This document shows positions 11,215-22,400 of a DNA stretch of 64,000 bases, piece by piece. The stretch's first letter is position 1; each line of letters opens with the position of its first letter. Position numbers and translations under genes: made by a program. The notes beneath the pieces are model-generated. The model was given only the letters and a program-made list of their open reading frames with translations. It ran no database searches and was not told the DNA's origin. Source of the DNA: Deuterostichococcus epilithicus (lineage: Eukaryota > Chlorophyta > Trebouxiophyceae > Prasiolales > Stichococcaceae); assembly GCA_033439295.1 (NCBI GenBank), contig JAVTLE010000014.1, forward strand, positions 3,658,001 to 3,722,000. Direction: 5' to 3'.

Positions 11215-11637
11215 GTACAGCCTGAGCACCCGCTGTCATCTCCGTGTTGCTGCAGCTTCAACGGCCAAAAGTTGCAAGTGCAGGCACCTCATTGCATGTA
11301 CCTGAGGTCAGCTCCACCCGATCGGCCGTCATCGTGGCACAAAGAAGATATCAGCTTCGGCTGTCTTCACTATGCGCCTCAGCGAACCAACGAGCTTCTC
11401 GTAGGTCACCAAAGCTTCAGTCAACAAAGCCTGAACAGCAAATACGTCAGCTGGCCTGCTGCCTCAAACGTCGAATCTCACATCGAAAGGTTTGACGTGG
11501 AACCAGTCTGATAAAGACCAAGCCGGAGCTGAGGCCTGCTCGGCTGCTCTCCGAGTGCTCTCCTGCCCCATCTGGCAGACGCCAGCTGGCTTGAGCTGGC
11601 AATTTAGTAGTTGTTCCAATCTCTGGCGTAATGGAAC
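11215..11637. promoter_or_regulatory. Divergent region, BRCC36 / GST
   Basis: About 420 bases between the starts of a minus-strand and a plus-strand gene. It likely includes a 5' non-coding or extra first exon of BRCC36 (near 11302-11332) and the GST promoter. A minus-strand open stretch at 11345-11450 has a plausible protein composition but no start or link. Confidence 0.4.
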
Positions 11638-13572
11638 GTGCTCACGTTTCGATCTACAGAGGCTTGTGCCAGACGGTCAATTGCACAGAAGATGCTTTGC
11701 TCCCGCGTCCTGCCTGCACACAGCAGAGCCTTCAGATCGGTTGCAACAAACGCGCACGTGCACCGGGTTGCAGCCAATCGAGGACGCACAATGGTGGCTG
11801 CAGCGTCCGCAGACAAGCTCGTATTCTACGACTCTGGTGAGCGCTGCAGCGAGGCTAGGCGACGCGTCATGTGATCATCGATTCTGCGTGTACCTGTCAG
11901 CGACCGATCGGAGTGCATCTTGACTCGCAGGGTCCTGCCCATACGCGCAGAGGTGTGCTTCTTGAAACAGCTCCCGTGACACTTTCGCTCTCCAGCGTTG
12001 CTACCTTTTGTTCTGGATTGCATGTATTTCACAGCTGCCACATAGGGCCGATGTCGCAACCCTCAAACGCATGCATGTGGCAATGAATCCACAGGGTCTG
12101 GCTCGCGCTGGAGGAAAAGGGTCTGGAGTACGAGACCGTGAGAGTCGACTTGGCCAACCGCACCCAGGTGCGGCATGCCCTGCACACAGTAGGCAGACTG
12201 GCAGCGGGTGGTGAGAAACAGCCTTGGAAGGCTTGGATGCTCATACATTTAATGAACCTGCAGGAGTTCACAGACCTCTACCGCAGCGTGAGTCTCGATG
12301 ACCACCTTGGCAAGGTCCCCGTGCTCATAGATGGCGACAAGAAGCTCATCGAGTCAAGCCCGATCGTCGAGTGAGAATGACCAGTTGCTGAAGACACCCT
12401 GATTGCAACATCTGAACAGCGTCCGCGTGTTTGATGCAAAATCGCTCGCTGAGCATCAGCTCAGGAATAGTTTCCACTGTTCCGCCCTGGTAGGTACCTG
12501 GACCACCGCTTCCCGAAGCAGGGCCAGCGGCTCCTGCCCGAGGACCCGCTGCTGCGCTACCGGGTGCGCTGCATCTGCTAGCCTTTGTTAGCGGCTCTTG
12601 CCTTTTGCCGCCCCGCTGCAATCGATGCTGACGTCAGTCATAAAGTGACCTTTCACACTTCATCGTTTTGATTTGGCGCTAAAACCAACATGGCACGTGC
12701 GCAGGTGAAACTTTGGGCGGACGCATTCAACGACAAGCTGGCTGTGTTCCCGATCCTGCGGGCCACCACCAAGGCACAGGTGGAGGAGGGCAAGCAGAAG
12801 CTGGTTGAGGGCCTCAAGGTAGGGACCTATGGAATGAAGGTTCATTGGAGCAGCGCAGCCGGGGGCATACACCCTGCATGCACAATGACACCCTGCATGC
12901 ACGATGACATGTTCCAGCACTGTCTGCTCGATGTGGGGTTGTCGCCGTATACTGCCAGCCCATACGCACATGCTTACAATATGGGACACTCCTGCTGTCC
13001 GTCCGCTGACATGTGCTGTGGCCGTGGTTCAGTACCTGGAGAGCTTCCTGCAGAAGTACGCCGTCGCAGACGAGCCGGGTTACTTCCTGGGGGCAGACTA
13101 CAGCTTTGCAGAAACGGTGAGTCTGGAGGTCGACGGGCGTTGTCGCCTGTTTCTGATGCATTTCAGGCACTACGCATTCCGACTCAGATTTGAATGCGAC
13201 AAAAGCTGGCGTGCATTTTGCCACAGGCCACCACGCCCTTCATCCGACGGTACCTCCTGGTGCTGCCAGAGTTCCGCTCCATTGACGTTGAGGGCATCAT
13301 CCAGGCCGAGGGGCTGACGCGCCTGCAGCAGTGGATCAAGGTGATTTACTTGGGCATATATGCGGTCGGCCATGTCCTGCCTCCTTTGGGGCAAGCAGGG
13401 TGCCTTGGTGTGTGTACGCGTTGCAATTTGTCAATAGCAGATGTAGATTATGTCGGTGCATGTCCACGCTCAGGCGACACTGGACCGGGAGAGCAACAAG
13501 AAGACCGGGCCATCAGATGAGAATCTGGTCAAGGGCTTTGAAAAGTTCGTTGCCAAGCTGGAGGACGCATGA
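11638..13572 (+). CDS. Cys-type glutathione S-transferase (lambda/DHAR/omega-like)
   Basis: Nine phased exons: 11638-11836, 11931-11952, 12095-12167, 12264-12370, 12494-12563, 12705-12818, 13033-13116, 13227-13340 and 13474-13572. The protein is 293 residues from 11638 or 275 from the Met at 11692. The Arg/Ala/Ser-rich N-terminus suggests an organelle transit peptide. The thioredoxin-like domain has the active-site GSCPYAQRVWLALEEKG: a catalytic Cys, as in lambda, DHAR and omega GSTs, which act as thiol transferases or dehydroascorbate reductases. Glutathione-binding signatures follow (GKVPVLIDGDKKLIESSPIVEYL with the cis-Pro and the ES pair). The helical C-terminal domain includes EPGYFLGADYSFAE. 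The subclass is undecided. The active-site motif is carried by a 22-base exon. Confidence 0.92.
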
Positions 13573-13728
13573 AGGGTGCTGCGGCCTCTGTACAACCTTC
13601 AGCCTTGCCTACCTATGTTGCAAGCCATGCTAGGTACCTAGTCGGAAGCACTTGCAAGGTGTACAGAAGTATATGATCGGCACAGCGCGCCAAAGATGAT
13701 GTATTGTACAAGCAGCCTCCGACCCAAT

Positions 13729-15727
13729 TCACTGGAAGATGAGAAGCTGTTTCTTTTTGGATTCGGTGGCCAGTGCCTCTTTAAATCTATCGAAGGGCAG
13801 TTCTGAAACTGCTGCCTGAAATTTCTTTCTTTGGATCAGCTTGACGATGCGCTCAAGCGCCCGAGCCTTCTTGGCGCGACTGACTGATGTGTTGTCCGCA
13901 TTTGATAGCCAGAACCCCCGCGCTTGCAGATCCTGCATTGAGATTGAACAAGTTGCATGCGACATCCAGGTCGCAGGAGGCATTGCTGATGGATACGTGT
14001 AATCAGCGCAATGCAATGTGTGTAATAATTCGACATTAGCGCACCTTGAAGATGAACAGTGAGGTGGGTAACTGCACAGGCTTCATACTCATGCCGCCGT
14101 AGGTCACGAGCATGCCGCCAGGCCTGCACTGTTTTCCCTGGTCAGACTCCCAGGAGATTGTGGGATATTTCACAGCAACAGGCGAACCGAGAGGAAACAA
14201 TCGGCGCTTGCCAGCGGATCAACGCAGGGGCAGTTGCAGACTGACCCACCCCAGAGCCTTCGCGACGGCAGCAGAGCTGCTGCCGCCCACGCAGTTGAGG
14301 CCCAGCCGCGGTCGCGGAAGCTCAGCGGCCGCCATATCCTGCTTCAGGGCCTGCTCTGTGGTGACAACCACTGCGCCGAGGCCCAGCAGCTCGTCCCTCA
14401 GCTGCTGCAGGTCCGGCCGGTCGCGCACCACATTGACTGTCTTGATGCCTGCAGCGGAAGGATTGGGAGGATCAAACATTGTGTCCGCGCTGCAGCTGGG
14501 AGTCACCGTTCGATCACTATGTGGCAGCCCACGTGGCAAGTGCAGCCGCTTGAAGCATGCAGCGACCCACCAGGCCCATCTTTCACCTTGCGCATGCGCA
14601 ATCTGGATCACAGCCTTGCCCACGGCGCTGTTGCTGCCATTCTGCACGACCACGTCGCCCTCTTGCAGTTCCACAAACTCCTCCAGCATCCGCATGGCGG
14701 ACACTGGGCTGCAGGCATGCAGGAGCAGATTATCTGCCGTGGTGGTGAACGCTCAATGCAATTAGGGATGGCATGCACCTAACTTGCACAGTCGCAGAAC
14801 GTTGGCAGACCATCCGGCAGGCGCTGCAACAAGCACGCACTTGACACTGAGTGTGGCCGCCAGGTTTCGTGGCAGGTCGCTGGGCACGACATGCCAGTCA
14901 GCGGCGCAAAATGTGCCGCTCTGCCTCCAGGTGCCCTGCCCGGCTATCAGCGGCACCATCCAGTCTCCCTCAGAGACGCCACTGACCTGTGCACGTGGTG
15001 AACGAGCCGTCTTGTCACCACTTCTGCAACTTCGTTTCACAAGCTGCAGATGTGTGTTTTACTTGTTGTGATGTGTGCGGCAGCACTGCTGTACACCTGG
15101 CTGCCGATCTGGCGCACGACGCCAACGCCCTCGTTTCCTGCCACTGCCGGTAGCGGCGGCTTGATGGGGTACTTGCCCTCGATCTGATTGATGTCTGCAG
15201 GTCAGTTTGAAGTGGGTGGTGTCGAAGGCAGCGATGCAACCAGTCCACCTGGTTCACGAGGCAGGTTTTTCTTGTGAAAAACAATTGGTTCAAAAGTGCC
15301 GGAGCTCTGTAGGTAAAGGTCGCGTTTCGAGCATCTGGTCTACACAATTCCCGAATGTTGGGCACCAGACACCGCGTGCCTGAAGGGTTGATGGGCGCCT
15401 GCGCCACGAAGAGGGCTTCATGAGCCGGACAGCACGCACAAGGAGAGCATGTTTACCGGGAGTTCCAGGTGACAGAGATCACCTGGAAACTGCTCGGCAA
15501 CTACATGAAAGCAGAGGATGCACAGCAGAAACCAGCCAAAGATCAATGCCTCTCACCGCAACCATGTCTAACAGCACATCGTTTTTGCCCACTTCCTCGA
15601 CGTGCCAGTCCCGCAGCCTCACCACGTCCTTTGGAGCCCCGTGCGACTCATATATCAGGGCCTGGCACGACGACGCGAACGACCGAGCGGACCTGAAGTG
15701 TCGGAAACAGCCCAACCTGGCAAGCAT
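13729..15727 (-). CDS. MECR: Mitochondrial trans-2-enoyl-CoA/ACP reductase (MECR/ETR1)
   Basis: Eight phased exons (15727-15557, 15398-15380, 15194-15097, 14986-14841, 14708-14587, 14448-14250, 14123-14045, 13932-13729) encode 345 residues. MECR is an NADPH-dependent medium-chain dehydrogenase/reductase that performs the last reductive step of mitochondrial type II fatty-acid synthesis, feeding lipoate production. Signatures: APINPSDINQIEGKYP near the N-terminus, GNEGVGVV, the nucleotide-binding VVVQNGSNSAVGKAVIQIA (~164-181), then IKTVNVVRDRPDLQQL and LNCVGGSSS. The N-terminus (MLARLGCFRHFRSARSFASS) is Arg/Ser/Ala-rich like a mitochondrial presequence. The second exon is only 19 bases and its downstream intron starts with GC. 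Confidence 0.95.
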
Positions 15728-16462
15728 GGCTGTCTGCTGCCTAGCTTGCGATCTGATGCTCGACCTTGCACCTGCTCACATATCCAACAAGCGGCACTTC
15801 GTCCGACCGCTATGCAGTTGCGTGGCCGAATGAAGCGCTGCACCTGCTGTGATCCCATATTTGCATGTCGAGGCTGGCACGGGTCACATCATTGACCCTC
15901 TGAAATCAAATTGTGGTTGTGTGTTGTTGTCACCAGCTGACGTCTCGATCGGAGCGAACAGGAGAGCTCCCACAGCTGGCAGATGCAGCTGACACAGCTT
16001 GGTGCATGACGCATATCCGGCTGGTGTTGTCCGCTCCTTCTAGCGCAGTCGGCTCTTACGATGTTTAAACGGACAGCTGTTGAGAGTCTCTCAGCCTCCT
16101 GACCTTGCGCGCTGGGCCGCAGGAAACAAGCGCCTAGATGTGATGGTATTGCATCGGAGCTAAAGCTGACCCGAGCTGCGCAGCCTATCGTCCTCCAGCG
16201 CCTGCGCGTTTATGAGGAGGCCCTCGATGACACAACCTTTGTGCTGCCGAGAGGTTCCGCTGTATTGCGACAGCAGCTGCACATCGAGCACAGATGTGCT
16301 GCATCTCGGCGGCAAACTGCCGAACGCCTCCCCTTTGCGCTCACCTCGCAAGGTCTGCAAGGCACAATGAACCATGCGGTGCCAGTGACCGACCGCATAC
16401 AATTGCTGTATGACCCGACACGCGCCATCTAGCGTCGCACTCAGCGCTTCGTGCAACCGCAG
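15728..16462. promoter_or_regulatory. Divergent region, MECR / kinesin, with an unexplained plus-strand open frame
   Basis: This spacer should contain the MECR and kinesin promoters and the first kinesin exon(s), which I could not place. A plus-strand open stretch at about 16105-16432 reads like protein (LKLTRAAQPIVLQRLRVYEE, then DDTTFVLPRGSAVLRQQL) but lacks a start Met and could not be phased to the next exon. It may be a 5' kinesin exon or a relic. Confidence 0.35.
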
Positions 16463-19400
16463 GTGGCCAGCGCCAATCAGGAAAACAGCTCGATCAACCT
16501 GGCAGCAGCACCGACAGCAAAGCAGTCGCCGGCGCGGCGGAGAAAGTCCGTCAGAACCAGCAGCTACGACGACCCCAACAGGTCAGCGAACCCTTCCGAG
16601 ATGCTCAAAATGATTCCATGAGACCGGCGGGAGTCTCCTAAGCAGGGGTCTGACCTCATGCTTTCCGTGTCATGTGGGCCGACAGGTCTGCCAACCGGCG
16701 GAGAGAGGCCGCGCTGTGGGTGGAGCAGCTGACGGGGCAGGCTGTGGACTTCGCCTCCGACGCGGCCTTCCGGCTGGCGCTGCGCGATGGCGCGCTGATG
16801 TGCCAGATCTTGCATCACCTGAAGCCCGGCATCATCCCGCAGGTGGAGCCTCTTGCATGGGCCTGCCGTTCCCTGTGGCAAGTTCGCTTCGCAGCTTGCG
16901 AATGTGCCTGGTGACTCGCCTAGCATGATGCTGCCTGATGGCAGCTTGTTGTGCGTCGACATGCCTTGAAGCGTCACGAGAGGCTGCCACTCACTCTGCT
17001 GCAGATCGTGCTGGCGAAGATCCCGGAGGTGCGGCAGCGCCTGGCCGGGGCGGCTCCGGACCTGGAGTGCGCCCACGCCTTCGTGGTCGCCATGCGCACG
17101 CTGCAGGTGAGGCGCTCGAAGGCTTCATCGATCTGCTCGGCAGCGCCTGGGCACCTGTCAGCAGTGAGCGGCAGGAGGGTGTGAATCACAAGGATCTGGA
17201 GGAGATTGTTCTCTCCAGCCTGAGATGCTGGGCCTGTATACTTGCTCAGATGTGCCCCAGCAAAACCTGATACTCTTGCATCCGCAGGTGCCGGGGGAGG
17301 TGGTGCCGGCAGTTGCGCATCTGCAGGACGAGGGCCCCGAGGAGCATCCCGGCCTGGTGGACTGCCTCCTGTTCCTCAAGGGCTCCGAAGAGGTGCGGAA
17401 GGTCGCGCATCGTCCCCTCCCTGCCTGCTGCTGGAAGGCAGCATGACCAGGTCGTGGCACCATCACAAACCTGCTAGCTGAGTGCCTGCTGGAGAGTGTC
17501 TGCATTGTGCTGCAGCAGGTTGTGCTGCAGCGGGTGAGCTTTTGCTTCTGGCCTCGCAGCTTGATTGAGCCCCAGGCATGACAATGCAGGCGCGGCGGCG
17601 GGCGCACATCCCGATGGAGCGGATGCTGGTGTTGGCCAAGCCTCCGTCGGCGCCCACCACGCCGCAGCACCCCGACGCGGCCTTGCTGACGCCCTTCCAG
17701 CTGCGGCGACGCTCTATGGAGCCGTCCGCCGACGCTGCGAAAATCACAGCTGCCGCATCGGACACGAAGCGCCGCGAGGCGCCTGCTCCAGGTTCAGCTG
17801 CTGCGGTCAGGCCGGACACGCCTGCAGCTGCCACAGCAGGGCCCGACTCTGCGGCGGACGCCTGCACGCCGGCGGCGGGGGCTGCGGCGCCAGCAGCGTT
17901 TATAAAGACTGCAGCCTCCGCGCCGCCGGAGACACCAGACATGGCGGACGCTGCGCTGCTGCGGCAGTGCGCACGCATCACGGCGGCGGCGCCCGCCGGC
18001 GGCAACGGCAAGGCCAGCCCAGTGGAGACCGCGCTGGCTATTGCGCGCATGGTCAAGCAGTGCACGGCGCAGCTGCGGGCCACGCCGCCCCACCTCAGGT
18101 GCTCCCTGGCCGCTTGCCGCCTGTGCTGGGACGAGGGGTTTGCAGTGTGGCGCCCTGTCCAACATGCGGGGGGCCACTCAGCCAAACTGGTCCGCCGCCG
18201 CACCATCAAGAAGTGGCAGGCATACCTAGCTTCCCAGGCACTGCAACCCCGAAAAGCGTGTCGACTGCTGTTTGTCGTCAGGGGGGAGGTGGCGCCCGAC
18301 AGCCCGCTGCCGGCAGCCCTGGCGGGCGGCGGCGCCGGCGGCATAGACGCGCTGTCCACGGCGCAGCTCATGGCGCAGCTAGGCCCCTTCCTCGGCAGCG
18401 GCATCACCACCGTGACCCAGCGCTACGAACGTGCGGCTGCCCTGTGTCCCTGCTGCTAAAAGGATGTGCCTCCGGCAACCTGCTCATTGGCCGATCCTGG
18501 CCGACGCCTGACGCCAGCCACAAACAGCAGCAGCGCCTGTGACCGCCTCTGGGCGCCGCACCCGACGCAGCGCAGCCAATTCCGGCATCCATCTACGTGC
18601 CTGCGCCCGCTCAAGTGCCCGCGACTGCTGCCGCAGGCATGATTGCGGACAGGGACTCGCAGCTCAAGCGCATCACGCGTGCGCTGGAGGTGCGAGAGAA
18701 GGCGCTGGCGGAGGCGCGCCGCGCGCTGGAAGACGCGCAGCGGGCTCCGCCGGCGCCGGCGCCGGCGGCAGCCCCCCCTGACGCCCGCCACGCGGTCAGG
18801 TGAGTGGGCGTACGCCTCGACTCCAGCACAGGCAAACTGCCAACAGCAACCACATGCACAGCAAGGGGCCATGCTGCCCGCATTGCTGCAGCTGACAGAC
18901 TGGATTGTCTTGGCAGGCAGCAACCTGGGCGGCTGCAATGCCAGGCAAGGCAATCTGGCACAAGAGCGCACCTCTCCTGGTTGCGAACATGGAATTTTGT
19001 CCGGATGCACAGGCGGCCTCGAGGCGCAGGCAGAGGATCTTGCACAGCTGCGGGAGGCGGAGGCAGATGCACTGGCGGAGCTGGCAGTGGCGCACGAGGC
19101 CGCCGCAGAGGCGGCCGCGGCGGCGGAAGAGTGCCGGGCGCGCGCCACCGCCGCGGAGGCGAGCTGCCAGGACCTGCGGTCGCAGGTGCTCGCGCCGTGC
19201 CACGACGTGACTGAGAGGAAGGTTTGGTGGTGGTGCGGCTGTTCCGCCGGACAGTCGGCTCTCCACCGGAGGAAGTTGGAGCTGACATCAGAGGGAAGGA
19301 TGCCGAGGCCGACATGCTGGCAATGGCACATTCCTTCAGAGCCCCCCTGCTGCGCTCGATGCAGGGTGCCTCGATGCCTGTTGTCTCAGCGCCGCCCTGC

Positions 19401-22400
19401 TCGGTGACAGGTGTGCCAGCTGGAGGCGGTGGCAGAAAAGTACGCGGCGGTGGTGGCGCGCAACGCGGCGCTACACAACGAGGTGCAGGACCTCAAGGGC
19501 AGCATCCGCGTGTTCTGCCGCGTGCGGCCGCCGGGCGCGACTGGCGACGCCTCGCCGCCGTGCACCAGCGTTGGCGTCGACGACGAGGTGCCCGCCCTCG
19601 CGTTGCTTCCAGCATCCAGTATGGTCTTGCCTCCAGCAAAGTTCCTGCAGGGAATCACAGCGCATACATACCGGTTTGTGCCTCCAGCCTCACAGATGCG
19701 CCAGCCTACGACAATGCATGTTTCACTGCGGCGCGTGAGCAACCCCCTGGTCGACCGCTGCCACTGTGTCGCCGCCTGCTCTCTCTGGCGGAGTGTGCAT
19801 GCACAGACCGATGACAAGGTGTTCCTCGTGACCGCAGCTGGCAATCCAGGCGAAGGGGGGCCAGCAGCGGCTGTTCAAGTACGACAGGGTGTTTGGCGGC
19901 GGCGCCAACCAGGCTGAGGTGTACGAGGATACGAAGCCCCTCGTCCGCTCCGTCCTGGATGGTGCGCCGGGCTGCATGCGCACGAAGCAAGAGTGACGCA
20001 GACGTTGCTGGCCGGACTAATGTGTGGTTCCGAGATGTGCCTGCGGAGCTGCTTAACAACCCACATGGCGCTGTGTCCCGAGTCTAGCACACCTGCCGTT
20101 TGTGTGTCGGAGCAGAACACAGCTGGCGCAGCACTGCTCATTTCGGATCTCTAACCCATCGCATCTAGGGCGCTGGCACACCGCAGGGCAACAGAGCCAC
20201 AGCCCATTTCAGAGTGATGTCGCAGACGTCATCCCGAGTTCTGACAGCTGTGGTTTTCCGCTGCAGGCTACAACGTGTGCATATTCGCGTACGGGCAGAC
20301 GGGCAGCGGCAAGACGCACACGATGAGCGGCACGCACGTGAAGGACCTGGCGGGGCGCGGCATCAACTACCGCGCCCTGGACGACCTTTTCGCCATCAAC
20401 GCCCGCCGTGCCGGCGAGGTAACATGCACGCGTGCCATCGAAGGAGAGATACCTAGAATTCGCTCCTGTGATGGTCACACCGAGTGCCATTTGCCCATTG
20501 CATCGCTGCGCTGTGGCCTGTCGCGCCCTGCGTGACTTGTTTGTTGCCAGCTCCAGCGCGCCGGCGGGGCCTGCCTGCCGCTGCCGCAAGCGTCTGGTGT
20601 CAGCAATGGCTGCTGCCGGAGCATCAGGGAAGGACAGATCAGTTTATAACTGCAAAACAGCTGCTAGACAGTCTTGTGACCCTTCCTGTAGGTGCGGTAC
20701 ACAGTGCGAGTGCAGCTGCTGGAGATCTACAACGAGCAGGTACGCGCCGCTCACACGCGCTTGTGTGCAGCATGCCTGGCTGCCAAACACCTGCGAGCAC
20801 ACTGCCGCTTATCCGCCCGGTGGCAGCACACATGACCCTCGCTCGCCATGTACGGCCTTGTCTGCCTGCCGATCTGTTCCTCGTTGTCTGTCATCCACCT
20901 TTGAGTTTCTGTTTCCCGCAGCTGCGCGACCTGCTGGTGGACACCCCGAAGCGGCTGGACATCCGCTCCACCGCCGCGAGCGGCCTCAACGTGCCTGACG
21001 CCACCCAGGTGCCGCACATCGGGCAATTGCAGAACTGCTGCAGCGCACACTGCTGCTTGTTTCCTGAGTTCCAGCTTGGCCAGCCCCTGGTCGTGGGCAT
21101 GCACTCAGGCAAGCATGCAGGCTGCAGCACCTAGCAGGCCGCTGCGGAGCCAGAGCAGGCCACTCAGGCGAAAGCAGTTCATTGGGTCTTGCTGGCTGGC
21201 CTGAGGAAAGACAGAGCACTTTCACCCGTGAATTCGCATGTGCTGTGTCAAGGTGGCGGTGACGAGCACGGAGGAGGTGCTGGCGGTGATGGAGCGCGGC
21301 GCGGCCAACCGCGCCACCGCTGACACCCGGATGAACGAGCGCTCCAGCCGCTCGCACTCGGTCCTGTCCGTGGTCGTGGACGGGCGGTCGCAGCTGAGCG
21401 GCGCCGCCACCCACGGCTGCCTGCACCTCATCGACCTCGCAGGCGCGCATGGTTCTGCTGCTGGTCCCATCCCACTTGGGGCGGTGTGCCTGTGGGTCTG
21501 TGGAACCAGGAGCCGACTTGGTCATAGGCGTGCTGCTGCAGTGCTGGACTTGGCCACCTCATGAGCATGCATGCACGGACGACGGCAGGGCACAGCCTAG
21601 TCCCCAGAGCCTGCACACACAAGCAGCTGCGCGCCTGTCCCACTGTGACTGGCGGCGCAATGGCCGAATCCGGCTCACATCCCGGCGGCACTCGCGACTG
21701 CGCAGGCAGTGAGCGGGTATCGCGCTCTGAAGCGGCCGGCGAGCGGCTGGTGGAGGCCCGGCACATCAACCGCAGCCTGTCGGCACTGGGCAGCGTCATG
21801 GCGGCACTTGCAGCCAAGTCGGCGCACGTGCCCTACCGCGACTCCAAGCTCACGGCGCTGCTGCAGGACTCGCTGTCGGGCAACGCCAAGGCCATGATGT
21901 TCATCCACGTCGCGCCTGAGGTGCGCCGCTCTTCATCTGGACGGCGCAAAACCATCCTGTGTCCTGCCCCGGTCGTGTCTGATGCTGCAGCTCGAGCCGC
22001 AATGTGCTCTTGCCGCCGACTGCCTGAGAGACTCCGGCCGCAGCTCAGGAGCAGTTTGCACAGCTGGTGCAGGGGCTGGTGTCGTGGATTGACGTGCTCC
22101 CCCCATCGCAGGCGTCGTCCAGCAGTGAGAGCGTGAGCACGCTGGCGTTTGGCAGCCGGGTGTCGGAGATCACCCTGGGGCGCGCCACCCGCAACTGCGA
22201 GTCCTCCAGCGTCGTCGAGGCCCGCCAGGCCGCCCAGCTGTGCGCCCTGCTGCCTCGGCTGATGATGTTTGGCTGCTTGGGCCGTTCAGGAATGCGCACC
22301 CTGCAAATAGGGCCCACCAAACNCCNCACGCNCGAGTGCCCCCCCCNGATCCGGGTGGAGAGCCATCCAGACTGCTTGAGCTGGTGGCCATTGCACAGCG

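Noticed and set aside
16160-16456. Minus-strand 98-residue open frame upstream of the kinesin
   Set aside because: No domain, no splice context, and the opposite strand has a better frame in the same place.
22323-22347. Possible sequence variation at clustered N bases
   Set aside because: These are undetermined bases in the assembly and carry no biological information.
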